The notes beneath the pieces were generated by a model. It saw only the letters and a program-made list of their open reading frames with translations. It did no database searches and was not told the DNA's origin. A stretch of DNA of 64,000 nucleotides. Source: Martinezella rhizogenes (GTDB taxonomy: Bacteria; Pseudomonadota; Alphaproteobacteria; Rhizobiales; Rhizobiaceae). This document shows, piece after piece, positions 8,716-17,397 of the stretch. Position 1 is the stretch's first letter; every line of letters starts with the position of its first letter. Location: NCBI RefSeq assembly GCF_027460065.1, contig NZ_JAPYZZ010000003.1, forward strand, positions 1 to 64,000, given 5' to 3'. Made by a program: the position numbers and the translations under genes.

Positions 8716-9419
8716 CCATGGACAACCCCATTCGACTGCTTTCGGCGATTGCCCTGCAAGGCGCGCTCGAAACAACCGTTCTGCCCGCTTTTACACGCCA
8801 GACCGGACGAAGTGTGGAAGCTGAGTGGGCTCCGACCACCATCATCGTCGATCGGGTGACCGGGGGGGCGCAACCGGACGCCATCATCGTAACGGACGGA
8901 GCGGTGAGAGATCTGCACGATAAGGGAATAGCCGATAGTACGACTGCCGCCAGGCTTTGTACCGCCGTGCTTGGCGTGGCGATCCCCGAAGCGTCGACGC
9001 CGCCCGATATATCCTCGCTCGGCGGCTTCTGCAGCGCTCTCGTCAAGGCGCGCTCCGTCTGTTTTTCCAGGGCAGGAGCGAGCGGCATCTATTTCCGAAA
9101 TCTCATTGAAGAGCTAGGAATCGGACAGCCAATCTTGGAGAAAGCCACGATCATACCGTCGGGCTTCACGGCGGAAAAGCTGATCACGGGAGAGGCGGAT
9201 CTCGCCATCCAGCAGATAAGCGAGCTTTGCGTCGTGAAGGGCGTAAAGATCGTTGGGCAGTTTCCGGCGGAGGTTCAGCAGAAAACGCCTTTCAGTGCCG
9301 TAAGCCTGCGCAGTTGCGGCAACCCGCAGGATGCCCGACTTCTGATCTCGTTCCTCGCCAATGCAATGGCAAGAAATGCCTATGGCGATGCGGGCTTGCT
9401 TACCCACGACCGAGCATGA
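8712..9419 (+). CDS. Substrate-binding-domain protein without signal peptide (ModA-like)
   Basis: A 235-aa type-2 periplasmic-binding-fold protein (PBP/ModA-like: PDAIIVTDG, SRAGASGIYFRNLIEELGI, AEKLITGEADLAIQQISEL), but it begins directly with the mature fold and has no export signal. It may act in the cytoplasm as a ligand-binding accessory. The ATG overlaps the stop of the hydroxyacid dehydrogenase (ATGA), indicating coupled translation; a second ATG follows at 8718. Converges with otnC. Confidence 0.7.
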   Translation: MTMDNPIRLLSAIALQGALETTVLPAFTRQTGRSVEAEWAPTTIIVDRVTGGAQPDAIIVTDGAVRDLHDKGIADSTTAARLCTAVLGVAIPEASTPPDISSLGGFCSALVKARSVCFSRAGASGIYFRNLIEELGIGQPILEKATIIPSGFTAEKLITGEADLAIQQISELCVVKGVKIVGQFPAEVQQKTPFSAVSLRSCGNPQDARLLISFLANAMARNAYGDAGLLTHDRA

Positions 9420-9468
9420 CCCCAAGCAGGATATTTTCCGTCAGCCGTTCCCGCACGCCACGCCGCTG

Positions 9469-10113
9469 TCAGCGCAGGCGATCACCGAATACGACTTGCA
9501 GCTCTTCAACGTGCTCCGCGGTCAGCACCCGCTTCTTCATGTTACGCAAAATCAGATTCAGCTTTGCCGCCTCTTCCAGTTCCTCCGCGGCGAAGACAGC
9601 CGACAGGAGGTCCGTTCCCGCGACCACAGAACCGTGATTGGACAGTAACACTGCGTTGAAGCGCCCTCGAAGATTTCGAATCTGTTCTTCGAGACGAGGG
9701 TCACCGGGGCGAAAATATTCAAGAAGTTTCACACACCCAAAGCGCATTACGGCATATGGCGTGAGCGGCGGAAGGGCATTGCGATCATCGACATCCGCCA
9801 AACACGACCACGCCGTTGCAAATGACGAATGGAGATGGACGACGGCGCGAGTACCGGGTCGCGTCTCATAGAACGCACGATGAAGCCCCAGCTCTTTCGA
9901 CGGAGGATTTCCTGAAACCAGCCTCCATTCGCGATCAAGCTTGCTGATCTCGGCCGGCGCGAGCGATCCAAGACTGGAATTGGTGGGCGTGATCAGCACG
10001 CCATCATCCACGGCCCCACTGATGTTCCCGGCCGATCCGGCCGCCAATCCCCGATCGAACAGGGATTTCCCCAGCTTGACGATCTGCTCTCGGAGCTCCG
10101 CTTCAGTCTTCAT
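9469..10113 (-). CDS. otnC: 3-oxo-tetronate 4-phosphate decarboxylase (class II aldolase family)
   Basis: Class II aldolase/adducin-type zinc enzyme, 214 aa. The OtnC subgroup decarboxylates 3-oxo-tetronate 4-phosphate to dihydroxyacetone phosphate and CO2. Zinc ligands His93 and His95 are in HLHSS and His160 in SNHGS. Glu74 in SKELGLH is the conserved acid. AGSAGNIS at 25-32 is the phosphate-binding loop. It overlaps otnK by 4 bases (start 10113, otnK stop 10110), which strongly supports the pairing. Last gene of the reverse operon that begins with the binding protein at 17397. Function is by family and neighbour, not by experiment. Confidence 0.85.
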   Translation of the reverse strand: MKTEAELREQIVKLGKSLFDRGLAAGSAGNISGAVDDGVLITPTNSSLGSLAPAEISKLDREWRLVSGNPPSKELGLHRAFYETRPGTRAVVHLHSSFATAWSCLADVDDRNALPPLTPYAVMRFGCVKLLEYFRPGDPRLEEQIRNLRGRFNAVLLSNHGSVVAGTDLLSAVFAAEELEEAAKLNLILRNMKKRVLTAEHVEELQVVFGDRLR

Positions 10114-11381
10114 CGTCCCGCAAGCCTTTCCTGCGCCCGCTCGAAAAAGTCGATCGAGCCAAAGTTACCCGATTTTAAGGCGAGCCCGACAGGCGTTTGT
10201 GCAGAGGACGTCAGAACCGGCACCCCCGGCTCGATCTCCGGACCGATTTCAAGATGTCCGAGGCGCAATGCCGACACGACGGCGCCGGAAGTCTCACCGC
10301 CCGCAACCACCAGTCGCCGCACACCCGCGTCGACCAGCCTGACCGCTGTTTCCGCAAACAGCCGATCCAGCGCGTTGGACACGGTGTCGCGTCCGTATGC
10401 CTGTTGAACCGCCCGTACCGTCTCTGGCGTCTGGGACGAATACGCTAGGGGCGTCTGTCCTTGATGACGAAGAAGGAAATCGGCGACGTGGTCCGCCGTC
10501 GTTTGGCCCTCGATGACGGAAGCCACGTCGATCGCGATGGCCGGATGACGCTCGCTGTAATGCTTGACCTGCTCCTGCGTTCTGATCGAGCAGCTGCCAG
10601 CCAGAACGGCACCGGCACCGTCAACGTCGGGCATCGCCGGCGCTCGGCCGCTCGCAAGGCCGCGGGAGATGAAATTGGAAGGCAGCCCCAAGGCGATACC
10701 CGAGCCACCGGTGATCAACCGCCGTCCCCTGACGGACCGTCCGATCGCCAGCAGATCGTCGTCGTCGATCGCATCGACGATGCACAGCACCTGCCCTTCG
10801 GCCGCCGCCGCATCCAGCCCTTCCACTATGGCCGCATCCCCGCGTCGAACCGTGCCGATACCGAGATGTCCGACCTCCGATTGCGTCTGGTTCTTCAGCC
10901 AACGGCGGATGTCGGGATCCGTCATTGGGTTCAATGGATGGTTCTCCATTCCCGACTGGTGCAAGAGCCGGTCATGGACAAAAAGGTGTCCCTGGTAAAC
11001 CGTTCTGCCGACCGCAGGAAGTGCCGGGCAGGCAACAACCCCCTTCTCGCCAAGTTCCTGTGCGAGCATTTCGCTGACCGGCCCGATATTTCCTTCGGGC
11101 GTGGAATCGAACGTCGAGCAATATTTGTAGACGATTTGCTCGCATCCCTGCAGTGTCAGCCAGGCAAGCGCCCTTCTAGCTTGTTCGATTGCATCCGGCA
11201 CAGGAACGGAACGGATTTTCAACGAAACGACGCCGGCCTCCACGTCTTCTCCGGCATCATCCGCCGGTATGCCCAGGTACTGAACGGTTCTCAGACCGCC
11301 ATTGATACCGAAACCTCTTGCCAGGGTGATGGCGATATCGCTCGCCCCCGTAAAATCATCTGCAATCACGCCGATCAGCAT
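10110..11381 (-). CDS. otnK: 3-oxo-tetronate kinase (four-carbon acid sugar kinase)
   Basis: ATP-dependent kinase of the former DUF1537 family, 423 aa, phosphorylating a 3-oxo acid sugar at O4. The N domain starts MLIGVIADDFTGASDIA, a family signature, and continues with KYCSTFDSTPEGNIGPV for substrate binding. The C-terminal nucleotide domain carries RRLVVAGGETSGAVVSAL and SGNFGSIDFF. Full length. Lies 3 bases after the racemase-like gene and overlaps otnC. The family also includes erythronate, threonate and oxo-isoapionate kinases, so the exact substrate is inferred. Confidence 0.88.
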   Translation of the reverse strand: MLIGVIADDFTGASDIAITLARGFGINGGLRTVQYLGIPADDAGEDVEAGVVSLKIRSVPVPDAIEQARRALAWLTLQGCEQIVYKYCSTFDSTPEGNIGPVSEMLAQELGEKGVVACPALPAVGRTVYQGHLFVHDRLLHQSGMENHPLNPMTDPDIRRWLKNQTQSEVGHLGIGTVRRGDAAIVEGLDAAAAEGQVLCIVDAIDDDDLLAIGRSVRGRRLITGGSGIALGLPSNFISRGLASGRAPAMPDVDGAGAVLAGSCSIRTQEQVKHYSERHPAIAIDVASVIEGQTTADHVADFLLRHQGQTPLAYSSQTPETVRAVQQAYGRDTVSNALDRLFAETAVRLVDAGVRRLVVAGGETSGAVVSALRLGHLEIGPEIEPGVPVLTSSAQTPVGLALKSGNFGSIDFFERAQERLAGR

Positions 11382-11384
11382 CGC

Positions 11385-12068
11385 TCAGTTTTCCAGTTCG
11401 CTTGGGTTGGCGTCTGCCGACAGAAGCGTTTTCAGCTTCTCGACAGCAGCATCGGGACTGGACAGAACAGGTATGCACGTGACAGCTTTTACCGCCTCCA
11501 TGGCCTGGGCAGTGGAGAAATGCGCAAGCACGATCGCGTCAAAGGAGGTGAGAGTGGAAGCCGCGGCCGCAACCAAGCGATTGTGAACCTCAATATCCCC
11601 GCTGCGGACCGCCTCGATCGCGCCTTGAACGAAGAAGCTCTCGAGCTTCGATTTGGATTTCATGCGAACCGCAACCTCGCGGAACTCTTCCTCCATGCCC
11701 GATAGGGAGGGCTCGAAGGTGTACAGCATCGCAACTCTCGCACCGAGCTCAATCGCTTTTTCAAACATCGCTTCATTGGGCTTGAGAACGGGAACCGGGA
11801 CTTCTGTGGCTGCCCTTTCGATTGCGGCACCGAAGGCTGAGCATGTGAACAGGATGGCGCGGCTGCCTGTTCCGCTTGCATATTTCGCGAGTGAAGCCAC
11901 CCGGCCGTAAAGATCGTCCGTGAGCACCGTATGCCGAGCCCTGTCAACGGAAAGACTGTCGTCCAGCAAATTTACTAGCTCGACAGATGGCCAGCCGGCG
12001 GCGAACGCCCGCTTGATCGGCTCGACTGCGATCGGTGTCGCGTGAATAAGTGCGATTCTTGTGGTCAT
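11385..12068 (-). CDS. Asp/Glu-racemase-superfamily protein (often mislabelled arylsulfatase)
   Basis: A 227-aa protein of the Asp/Glu/hydantoin racemase fold. The first active-site cysteine is Cys76 in LFTCSAFG. At the place of the usual second cysteine the sequence reads VLAHFSTAQ, without Cys, so two-base racemisation looks unlikely. A one-cysteine member could be an isomerase or decarboxylase-like enzyme. It sits 3 bases upstream of otnK, after a 137-base gap with a stem-loop behind the ATPase gene. It is one of two candidates in this operon for the missing 2-oxo to 3-oxo isomerase. Confidence 0.75.
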   Translation of the reverse strand: MTTRIALIHATPIAVEPIKRAFAAGWPSVELVNLLDDSLSVDRARHTVLTDDLYGRVASLAKYASGTGSRAILFTCSAFGAAIERAATEVPVPVLKPNEAMFEKAIELGARVAMLYTFEPSLSGMEEEFREVAVRMKSKSKLESFFVQGAIEAVRSGDIEVHNRLVAAAASTLTSFDAIVLAHFSTAQAMEAVKAVTCIPVLSSPDAAVEKLKTLLSADANPSELEN

Positions 12069-12119
12069 CTCGTGTCCTGTTGCTGGACGACGACCGCCAG
12101 GAGGGAGCGGCCGTCGCAG

Positions 12120-12149
12120 GTCAGGTCTGCTGCCGTCGCGAGACCTGAC
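12120..12149. other. Intercistronic stem-loop
   Basis: A perfect 9-bp inverted repeat, GTCAGGTCT / AGACCTGAC, with a 12-base loop lies in the only real gap of the reverse operon, between the ATPase gene (stop 12206) and the racemase-like gene (start 12068). No U-run follows on the transcribed strand, so it is more likely an RNA stabiliser or expression step-down than a full terminator. Confidence 0.55.
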
Positions 12150-12205
12150 GGTCTATGTCGCTTCTGACAGAAGCAGCCTTCGCGTTTCGTGCCCGGGAGC
12201 ACCGG

Positions 12206-13345
12206 CTAGATCGCGGCGTGTGTCGCGGGATCGAAGAAATGCAGCTTCGAGGGGTCGAGCGCGATATCAATCGTCTCGTTGGCGTGAACGTTGCTGCGAG
12301 GGCCGAAACGCGCCGCCGAATGCCCGGCTCCCTTCACCTCAAGCATGTCCGGATCTCCGCTATCAACGTACTTCGCATCCGTGGTGAAGTGAACGATACA
12401 CTCGGCGCCCAATTCCTCCGTCATCAGCGTTTGAGCGCGGAATGTCGGCAATGGCAAAAGCGCCAACTTCGGGTCATGCAGATCCTCCGGCCGGATGCCG
12501 ATGACGACATCCTTATTGTTGTAGCGGGAGAGTGCCGGACGGCTCTCGAACTCCGGCTCCGGCAAGGAGATACGCTGCGTTCCGAACTGCAGCTGGCGAT
12601 CGGACAGGTGCCCTGCCATCAGGTTCATCGACGGAGATCCGATGAACCCTGCAACAAATGCGTTTTTCGGGTTGTCATAGAGGTTCTTGGGCGTGTCAAC
12701 CTGTTGCAGTACCCCGTCTTTGAGCACTGCGACCCGGTCACCCATGGTCATCGCCTCGGTCTGGTCGTGGGTCACATAGACCGTGGTGACCCCGATCTCG
12801 CGCTGCAGGCGACATATCTCGGCTCTCATGTAGACTCGCAGCTTTGCATCTAGGTTTGACAGAGGCTCATCCATCAGGAAGGCTGCAGGTTGGCGAACGA
12901 TCGCCCGCCCCATTGCGACGCGCTGCCGCTGGCCGCCGGACAACTGCCCCGGCTTGCGGTCGAGTTGAGCCTCGAGATCCAGAATACGCGCAACAGCCTG
13001 CACGCGCTGCGCGATCTCCCGCTTCGGGACCTTCGCAAGCTGCATCGAAAAGGCGATGTTGTCGAAAACACTCAGATGCGGATAGAGCGCGTAGTTCTGG
13101 AAGACCATTGCGATATTGCGATCCTTGGCGTCGACATCAACGATGCTTCTGCCGCCGATCCTGATATCCCCGGAGTCGATATCCTCCAGACCGGCAATCG
13201 TGCGCAGTGCGGTGGATTTTCCGCAGCCGGAGGGTCCTACCAAGATCAGTATCTCTCCATCGCTGATCTGGAGGGAGAGGTCTTTGATGGCGTGATAGCC
13301 GTTCTGGTAAAGCTTGTTCACCTTTTCAAGGACGATATCTGCCAT
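12206..13345 (-). CDS. ABC transporter ATP-binding protein, UgpC/MsmK/MalK type
   Basis: 379-aa CUT1-family ATPase that powers the sugar importer encoded just upstream. Walker A is GPSGCGKST, the signature motif LSGGQRQR, and Walker B FLMDEPLSNLDAKL with the D-loop. A MalK-like C-terminal TOBE domain follows (about 240-379, with IGIRPEDLHDP). I choose ATG 13345 (MADIVLEKV, the usual family beginning); ATG 13351 is the alternative and would overlap the stop of the ComA-like gene. It follows that gene rather than the permeases, so a metabolic gene sits inside the transporter operon. Confidence 0.92.
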   Translation of the reverse strand: MADIVLEKVNKLYQNGYHAIKDLSLQISDGEILILVGPSGCGKSTALRTIAGLEDIDSGDIRIGGRSIVDVDAKDRNIAMVFQNYALYPHLSVFDNIAFSMQLAKVPKREIAQRVQAVARILDLEAQLDRKPGQLSGGQRQRVAMGRAIVRQPAAFLMDEPLSNLDAKLRVYMRAEICRLQREIGVTTVYVTHDQTEAMTMGDRVAVLKDGVLQQVDTPKNLYDNPKNAFVAGFIGSPSMNLMAGHLSDRQLQFGTQRISLPEPEFESRPALSRYNNKDVVIGIRPEDLHDPKLALLPLPTFRAQTLMTEELGAECIVHFTTDAKYVDSGDPDMLEVKGAGHSAARFGPRSNVHANETIDIALDPSKLHFFDPATHAAI

Positions 13346-13347
13346 GA

Positions 13348-14208
13348 TCATACCCCGTAAATCTTGCGGCGCTGCGCCAGGAGTTCGCCCGGACGCTCGC
13401 CGTTTCTGAGTGCCTCGACATACAAGGCTTGGCTCGGCATTACGTTGCTGACATTGCAGTTCGGCCCGAACATATCGAAATAGGCGATGAGATCGTCCAG
13501 CCAGCGCTGTGGCGCCTCTTTCGGCGAAGTGATCTCGAAAATGATCTTGTCCAGCCCCAGCCTGTCCACGACCTTGCCAAGCTCTCCACGGGCGTTATCG
13601 CCCTGAATCTCGATCTCCTCGTGATCGATCAGGAGGGTGAAGGCACCGTGTTCGAGGAACGGTATAGCACCTTCGACGATCTGCTCGGCCGTTGACGGAA
13701 CGTCCTTGGCACCCTTCCGCCAGTTTCTTTCAGGGTGATGCTCGTAGATGATACGCATGCCGTGATCGATCGCGATCTGGCGCCACGATTTCCAGGTCTC
13801 GTCGGAGACGTCTCCAAAGGTGTTCATGAATTCGATGACGCGGAAGCCCAGTTCAGCGCCCGCGGCGATCGCGTCCTCGACCCGCCCCAACCGAAATGCG
13901 CGCACGAAGTAGCTGTGGTCCAGATAGGGCTCCACTTCAAATCGCTGATACAGCGCGATTTTCTCCTTCAGCCAGTTTGACGGGTGCCATAGCACCTGCG
14001 GCGTCGCGACCTTGACGTAATCCAGTCCGGGCGCAGCCACCTGCAGGAAGTCTTCAAGCTCCAGCAAGCCCATTCGCTCGACGTACCAGGGCGCTTCGTC
14101 AAACCCCACATCCTTGAGCCAAGTCTGGCCCACCCCACGAGGCTTCGGCGCCGGCTTGTTGCGCGTGAATACCTTGTCGATCGTCATTACTGCGGCCGTG
14201 TCATTCAT
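13348..14208 (-). CDS. ComA-like TIM-barrel protein (phosphosulfolactate synthase family)
   Basis: A 286-aa protein whose layout matches the ComA/phosphosulfolactate synthase family, which in archaea joins sulfite to phosphoenolpyruvate and has relatives in Bacillus (YitD) and plants (Hsa32). Family-like blocks are LDYVKVATPQVL, LGFRVIEFMNTFGDVSDE, LLIDHEEIEIQGDNARGELG, DKIIFEITSPKEAPQRWLDD and NVSNVMPSQALYVEALRNG. The glycine-rich turn usual around the metal site is changed (IEFMNTFGD). Start ATG 14208 has GGGAG 6 bases upstream. It lies between the permease and ATPase genes of a sugar importer and upstream of otnK/otnC, so a role on a 3- or 4-carbon acid or phosphate is more likely than coenzyme M synthesis. 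Function inferred. Confidence 0.7.
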   Translation of the reverse strand: MNDTAAVMTIDKVFTRNKPAPKPRGVGQTWLKDVGFDEAPWYVERMGLLELEDFLQVAAPGLDYVKVATPQVLWHPSNWLKEKIALYQRFEVEPYLDHSYFVRAFRLGRVEDAIAAGAELGFRVIEFMNTFGDVSDETWKSWRQIAIDHGMRIIYEHHPERNWRKGAKDVPSTAEQIVEGAIPFLEHGAFTLLIDHEEIEIQGDNARGELGKVVDRLGLDKIIFEITSPKEAPQRWLDDLIAYFDMFGPNCNVSNVMPSQALYVEALRNGERPGELLAQRRKIYGV

Positions 14209-14254
14209 GAAAGTCTCCCTTGAGTACCGTTGGAACATGTTGGCTTTTTTGTCG

Positions 14255-15151
14255 CTATCCCTTGAGCCCTGCTGCAGAAAGGCCTCCGATTAGATGCCGC
14301 TGCGCAAAGAAGTAGACGACCAGAACAGGAATTATCGAAACGAGGGTGGCCGCCATGAAGAGGTGCCACTCGACGCTGTAGCGTCCTTGGAAGAAGGCAA
14401 GCCCGACGGAGATCGGATAGTCCTTGAAGTTATCCAGGAAGACCAGCGGACCCATGAATTCGTTCCAATTCCAGAGGAACGAGAACACCACGATGACCGC
14501 AAGCACTGGCTTACACAGCGGGAGTATGACTTTGTAGAGGATCATCCAACTGTTGGCGCCGTCCAACCGTGCAGCCTCGTCGAGCTCCTTGGGGATGCTG
14601 CGTATGTATTGGGTCATGAGGAAGATGAAGAAGGGATGGCCGAAGAATTCCGGCAGGATCAACGGCCAATATGTGCCGATGAGCCCCACCTTCTGGAACA
14701 TCCAGTACATCGGAATGTACTTGATCTGGCTCGGAATCATGAGCGTGCTCAGCATCAGCATGAACAACACTTTCTTGCCGGGGAATTCGAACCTGGCGAA
14801 ACCATATGCGATCAGCGGTACGGATATTAACTGACCGATTGTGCTGACCACAACAAGATAGGTGCTGTTTCCCATGAACCGCCAAAGCGGATACTTGTCG
14901 AAGGCTTCCTGATAGTTCTCCCAATGAGGCGTCTCCGGTACCCACTTCATGGGAAACGCGAAGACCTCGGCGGGAAGCTTCAGCGACGTCGATGCCATCC
15001 AGAAGATGGGGAGCAAAAAAGTCACGGACAAAAGGATCAGAAGACCGTACACCGCGACATAGAGAGGTGCTGATTTCATCAGCTTCTTACGGGCGCGCCG
15101 GCTGCGGACACGAAACGGATCGTCGAGCATGGTTTCAGTTCTGGTCGCCAT
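14255..15151 (-). CDS. Carbohydrate ABC transporter permease, MalG type
   Basis: 298-aa CUT1 inner-membrane permease with six predicted membrane segments. The first is at about 30-50 (YGLLILLSVTFLLPIFWMAS). The EAA loop that contacts the ATPase reads IPKELDEAARLDGANSWMILYKVILPL. The C-terminus GGLSAAGLKG is typical for MalG/UgpE. ATG 15151 overlaps the partner permease by 17 bases. Forms the membrane channel with the product of 15135-16094. Confidence 0.92.
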   Translation of the reverse strand: MATRTETMLDDPFRVRSRRARKKLMKSAPLYVAVYGLLILLSVTFLLPIFWMASTSLKLPAEVFAFPMKWVPETPHWENYQEAFDKYPLWRFMGNSTYLVVVSTIGQLISVPLIAYGFARFEFPGKKVLFMLMLSTLMIPSQIKYIPMYWMFQKVGLIGTYWPLILPEFFGHPFFIFLMTQYIRSIPKELDEAARLDGANSWMILYKVILPLCKPVLAVIVVFSFLWNWNEFMGPLVFLDNFKDYPISVGLAFFQGRYSVEWHLFMAATLVSIIPVLVVYFFAQRHLIGGLSAAGLKG

Positions 15152-16094
15152 AATACACCCACTTGTTCGCCCACCACTTGGCAAGTGCCGTGGACGTCAT
15201 AATCACGGTGAGAAGGAAGATCGCCAGGGCCGAGGCGTAGCCCATGTTGAAGTTCGTGAAGGCTTCCTCGTAGAAATAATAAAGGAAGAAATATGTTTGG
15301 TTCAGCGGGCCGCCCTTCGTGATCACGACGGCTTCCGTGAATATCTTGAAGGCGTCGATCATTTCGATGATCAGCTGAAAGAACAGGGTCGGAGTGAGAA
15401 GCGGCAGCGTGATTCTCCTGAATTTCTGCCAGCTATTCGCTCCATCCATAGAGGCCGCTTCATACAGCTGGGCCGGTATGTTCTGCAGGCCGGCGAGGTA
15501 GATGATCGCGGCGCCGCCGACCTTCCAGATGCTCATCAGGGCGACGGAAAACAGGGCCCAGTCGGCATCCCAGAACCAGTGCGGACCGGCGATGCCTACA
15601 TATCGCAGAAGTGTATTCACGACGCCGGTGTCCGGCTGCAGGAACCAAACCCACATCAGCGACACGGCCACGCCGGAAATCACCGCAGGGAGAAAGAACA
15701 CCGTGCGAAAGAAGTTCATTCCGGGAAGCTTCAGATTCAGCAGAAGCGCGAGCGCCAATCCCAATGCCAGTTTGGCGGGCAGCGAGAAGAGCACGAAAAG
15801 TACGGTGGCACGCGCCGCATCGAGAAATAGCGGATCCTCTGTGAACATCCGCCGGTAGTTTTCGATGCCCACCCATTGGGCTTCGCCCACCAGCGTCCAT
15901 TGCGTGAAGCTCAGGTAAAAGGTCGCAAGCACGGGCACCAAGTAGAATACGGAAAAACCGATCACCCAGGGGGAAAGGGCTGTGTAGCCGTCCACCATCT
16001 CCTTTCTCTTCCGCGCGCGCTTGCTTCTGCCGGGTAGCAACGCTTTCCGCTGCGTTGCGCTTGTCGCACCGACTCTCACAGCCATTCGATTCAT
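15135..16094 (-). CDS. Carbohydrate ABC transporter permease, MalF type
   Basis: 319-aa CUT1 permease with six membrane segments, the first at about 45-65 (LSPWVIGFSVFYLVPVLATFY). The EAA loop reads IPAQLYEAASMDGANSWQKFRRITLPLL. Start 16094 is supported by GGGGAG 6 bases upstream. Cotranscribed with the binding protein 13 bases upstream. Confidence 0.92.
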   Translation of the reverse strand: MNRMAVRVGATSATQRKALLPGRSKRARKRKEMVDGYTALSPWVIGFSVFYLVPVLATFYLSFTQWTLVGEAQWVGIENYRRMFTEDPLFLDAARATVLFVLFSLPAKLALGLALALLLNLKLPGMNFFRTVFFLPAVISGVAVSLMWVWFLQPDTGVVNTLLRYVGIAGPHWFWDADWALFSVALMSIWKVGGAAIIYLAGLQNIPAQLYEAASMDGANSWQKFRRITLPLLTPTLFFQLIIEMIDAFKIFTEAVVITKGGPLNQTYFFLYYFYEEAFTNFNMGYASALAIFLLTVIMTSTALAKWWANKWVYYGDQN

Positions 16095-16107
16095 GGAACT
16101 CCCCTAA

Positions 16108-17397
16108 TCAGTTTCCGAGGCGCTTTACGCACTCGTCGAGCGCTGCCTGCATCTTAGGCACATCCTGGTTCAGGGATGCCTTAATCTCGCTGCGCTCAAG
16201 CTTTCCCAAGCTAATCAGTTCAAACGTCTGATAGACGCGGCGGACCGATGCGCGGAAGCAGGGATGCGCGCCGTCAAAGTCCTTCACCTGCGGCCAATCC
16301 AAGGTGCCCTGAAGTACTTTTACGGCGTCCTCTTGAGCGTAAGGGTGTTCCGGCCAAAGAGCGGGAATGCTTGGGAACATATTGAGGCCGGTCGTCATCG
16401 CGATCCGTTGCCCGTCCATGCCAGCAAAGAACTTTAGGAATTCCCAGGCCTCCTTCGGGTGCTTGGTGCCTTGATAAATGGCTACCGGCGCGGACCACGC
16501 GTTGGAGTAGCGAATACTTCCCGGACCGGCCGGTTCAGGGACCAGCCCTACATCCATTTTGTTCTTGAGGGCCTGGAGCAGATGCGACTGGTTGAGGGTC
16601 GCCATTGCCAGTCGACCTGCCATGAACAGATCGACTGGCCCGGTGCCCTGACTTCCGAGCACTTCGATATCGGCCGGTGTGGGTGTCGCAGCGGTTTTCA
16701 CCAGATCCCAGTACCATTCGAAAGCCGCAACCGATTGCGGCGAATTGTGATATCCGTCAACCGTCTTGCTGTCGTCGCTGTAGGGCTGAGCATCGTAGTT
16801 GCGCCAAACCGTTCGATAGGCATCGCGCGGACGGTCTCCGCCCCAGATCCCTTTTTCCGGATTCGAGAGCTTCTTGGCGGTGTCCAGAAAGTCTTGCGCC
16901 GTCCAGTCTGGCTGGGGATAGGGTACACCCGCGGCATCGAAAACCGCCTTGTTATAGAGGACGACATTCGTTCCCGCCCCCATCGGCAGCGCCACGATCG
17001 CGTCCTTAAAGGTCGCGTAGTTTCTCCAGAGCTGCCTTGAATACATTTCCGGATCGAAATCCTTTTCGGCAGCGATGAAAGGGCCAAGATCAAGAGCCCG
17101 AGGCCTCCAATTGTCATTGTCGATCATCGGGAAGATATCCGGCACGTTCTGCCCGGACCCGAGAGCGGTGTTTACCCGGTCGGCAAATCCCGATTGCGGA
17201 AGGAACGTTATCTCGATCTTGATGTCAGGATATTTCGCTTCGAACGCGTCAACGATTTTCTCCTGAGTCTCCTCAGAGCCGAGATCATGGCCCGGCATGG
17301 ACCACATTTTCAGCACCACGGGGTCTTTTGCGTCGGCCGTAGCACCGCCAACTAAAAAAGCCGCCGATGCAACCCACATCGTCATCCATTTCGTCAT
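16108..17397 (-). CDS. Extracellular solute-binding protein of sugar ABC transporter
   Basis: 429-aa CUT1 binding protein that captures the sugar or sugar acid in the periplasm. Signal peptide residues 1-22 (MTKWMTMWVASAAFLVGGATADA), cleaved before KDPVVLKMWSM. Typical SBP_bac_1 features include FEAKYPDIKIEITF, LPMGAGTNVVLYNKAVFDAAGV, and AWEFLKFFAGMDGQ near the C-terminus. Start chosen at ATG 17397 with GGGAGGTG just upstream; 17 upstream codons are open but lack a binding site. First gene of the eight-gene reverse operon; a LacI operator lies about 100 bases upstream. Confidence 0.93.
   Translation of the reverse strand: MTKWMTMWVASAAFLVGGATADAKDPVVLKMWSMPGHDLGSEETQEKIVDAFEAKYPDIKIEITFLPQSGFADRVNTALGSGQNVPDIFPMIDNDNWRPRALDLGPFIAAEKDFDPEMYSRQLWRNYATFKDAIVALPMGAGTNVVLYNKAVFDAAGVPYPQPDWTAQDFLDTAKKLSNPEKGIWGGDRPRDAYRTVWRNYDAQPYSDDSKTVDGYHNSPQSVAAFEWYWDLVKTAATPTPADIEVLGSQGTGPVDLFMAGRLAMATLNQSHLLQALKNKMDVGLVPEPAGPGSIRYSNAWSAPVAIYQGTKHPKEAWEFLKFFAGMDGQRIAMTTGLNMFPSIPALWPEHPYAQEDAVKVLQGTLDWPQVKDFDGAHPCFRASVRRVYQTFELISLGKLERSEIKASLNQDVPKMQAALDECVKRLGN

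Noticed and set aside
10461-11705. 414-codon forward reading frame
   Set aside because: Antisense to otnK and the racemase-like gene, with low-complexity Arg/Asp-rich content typical of shadows.
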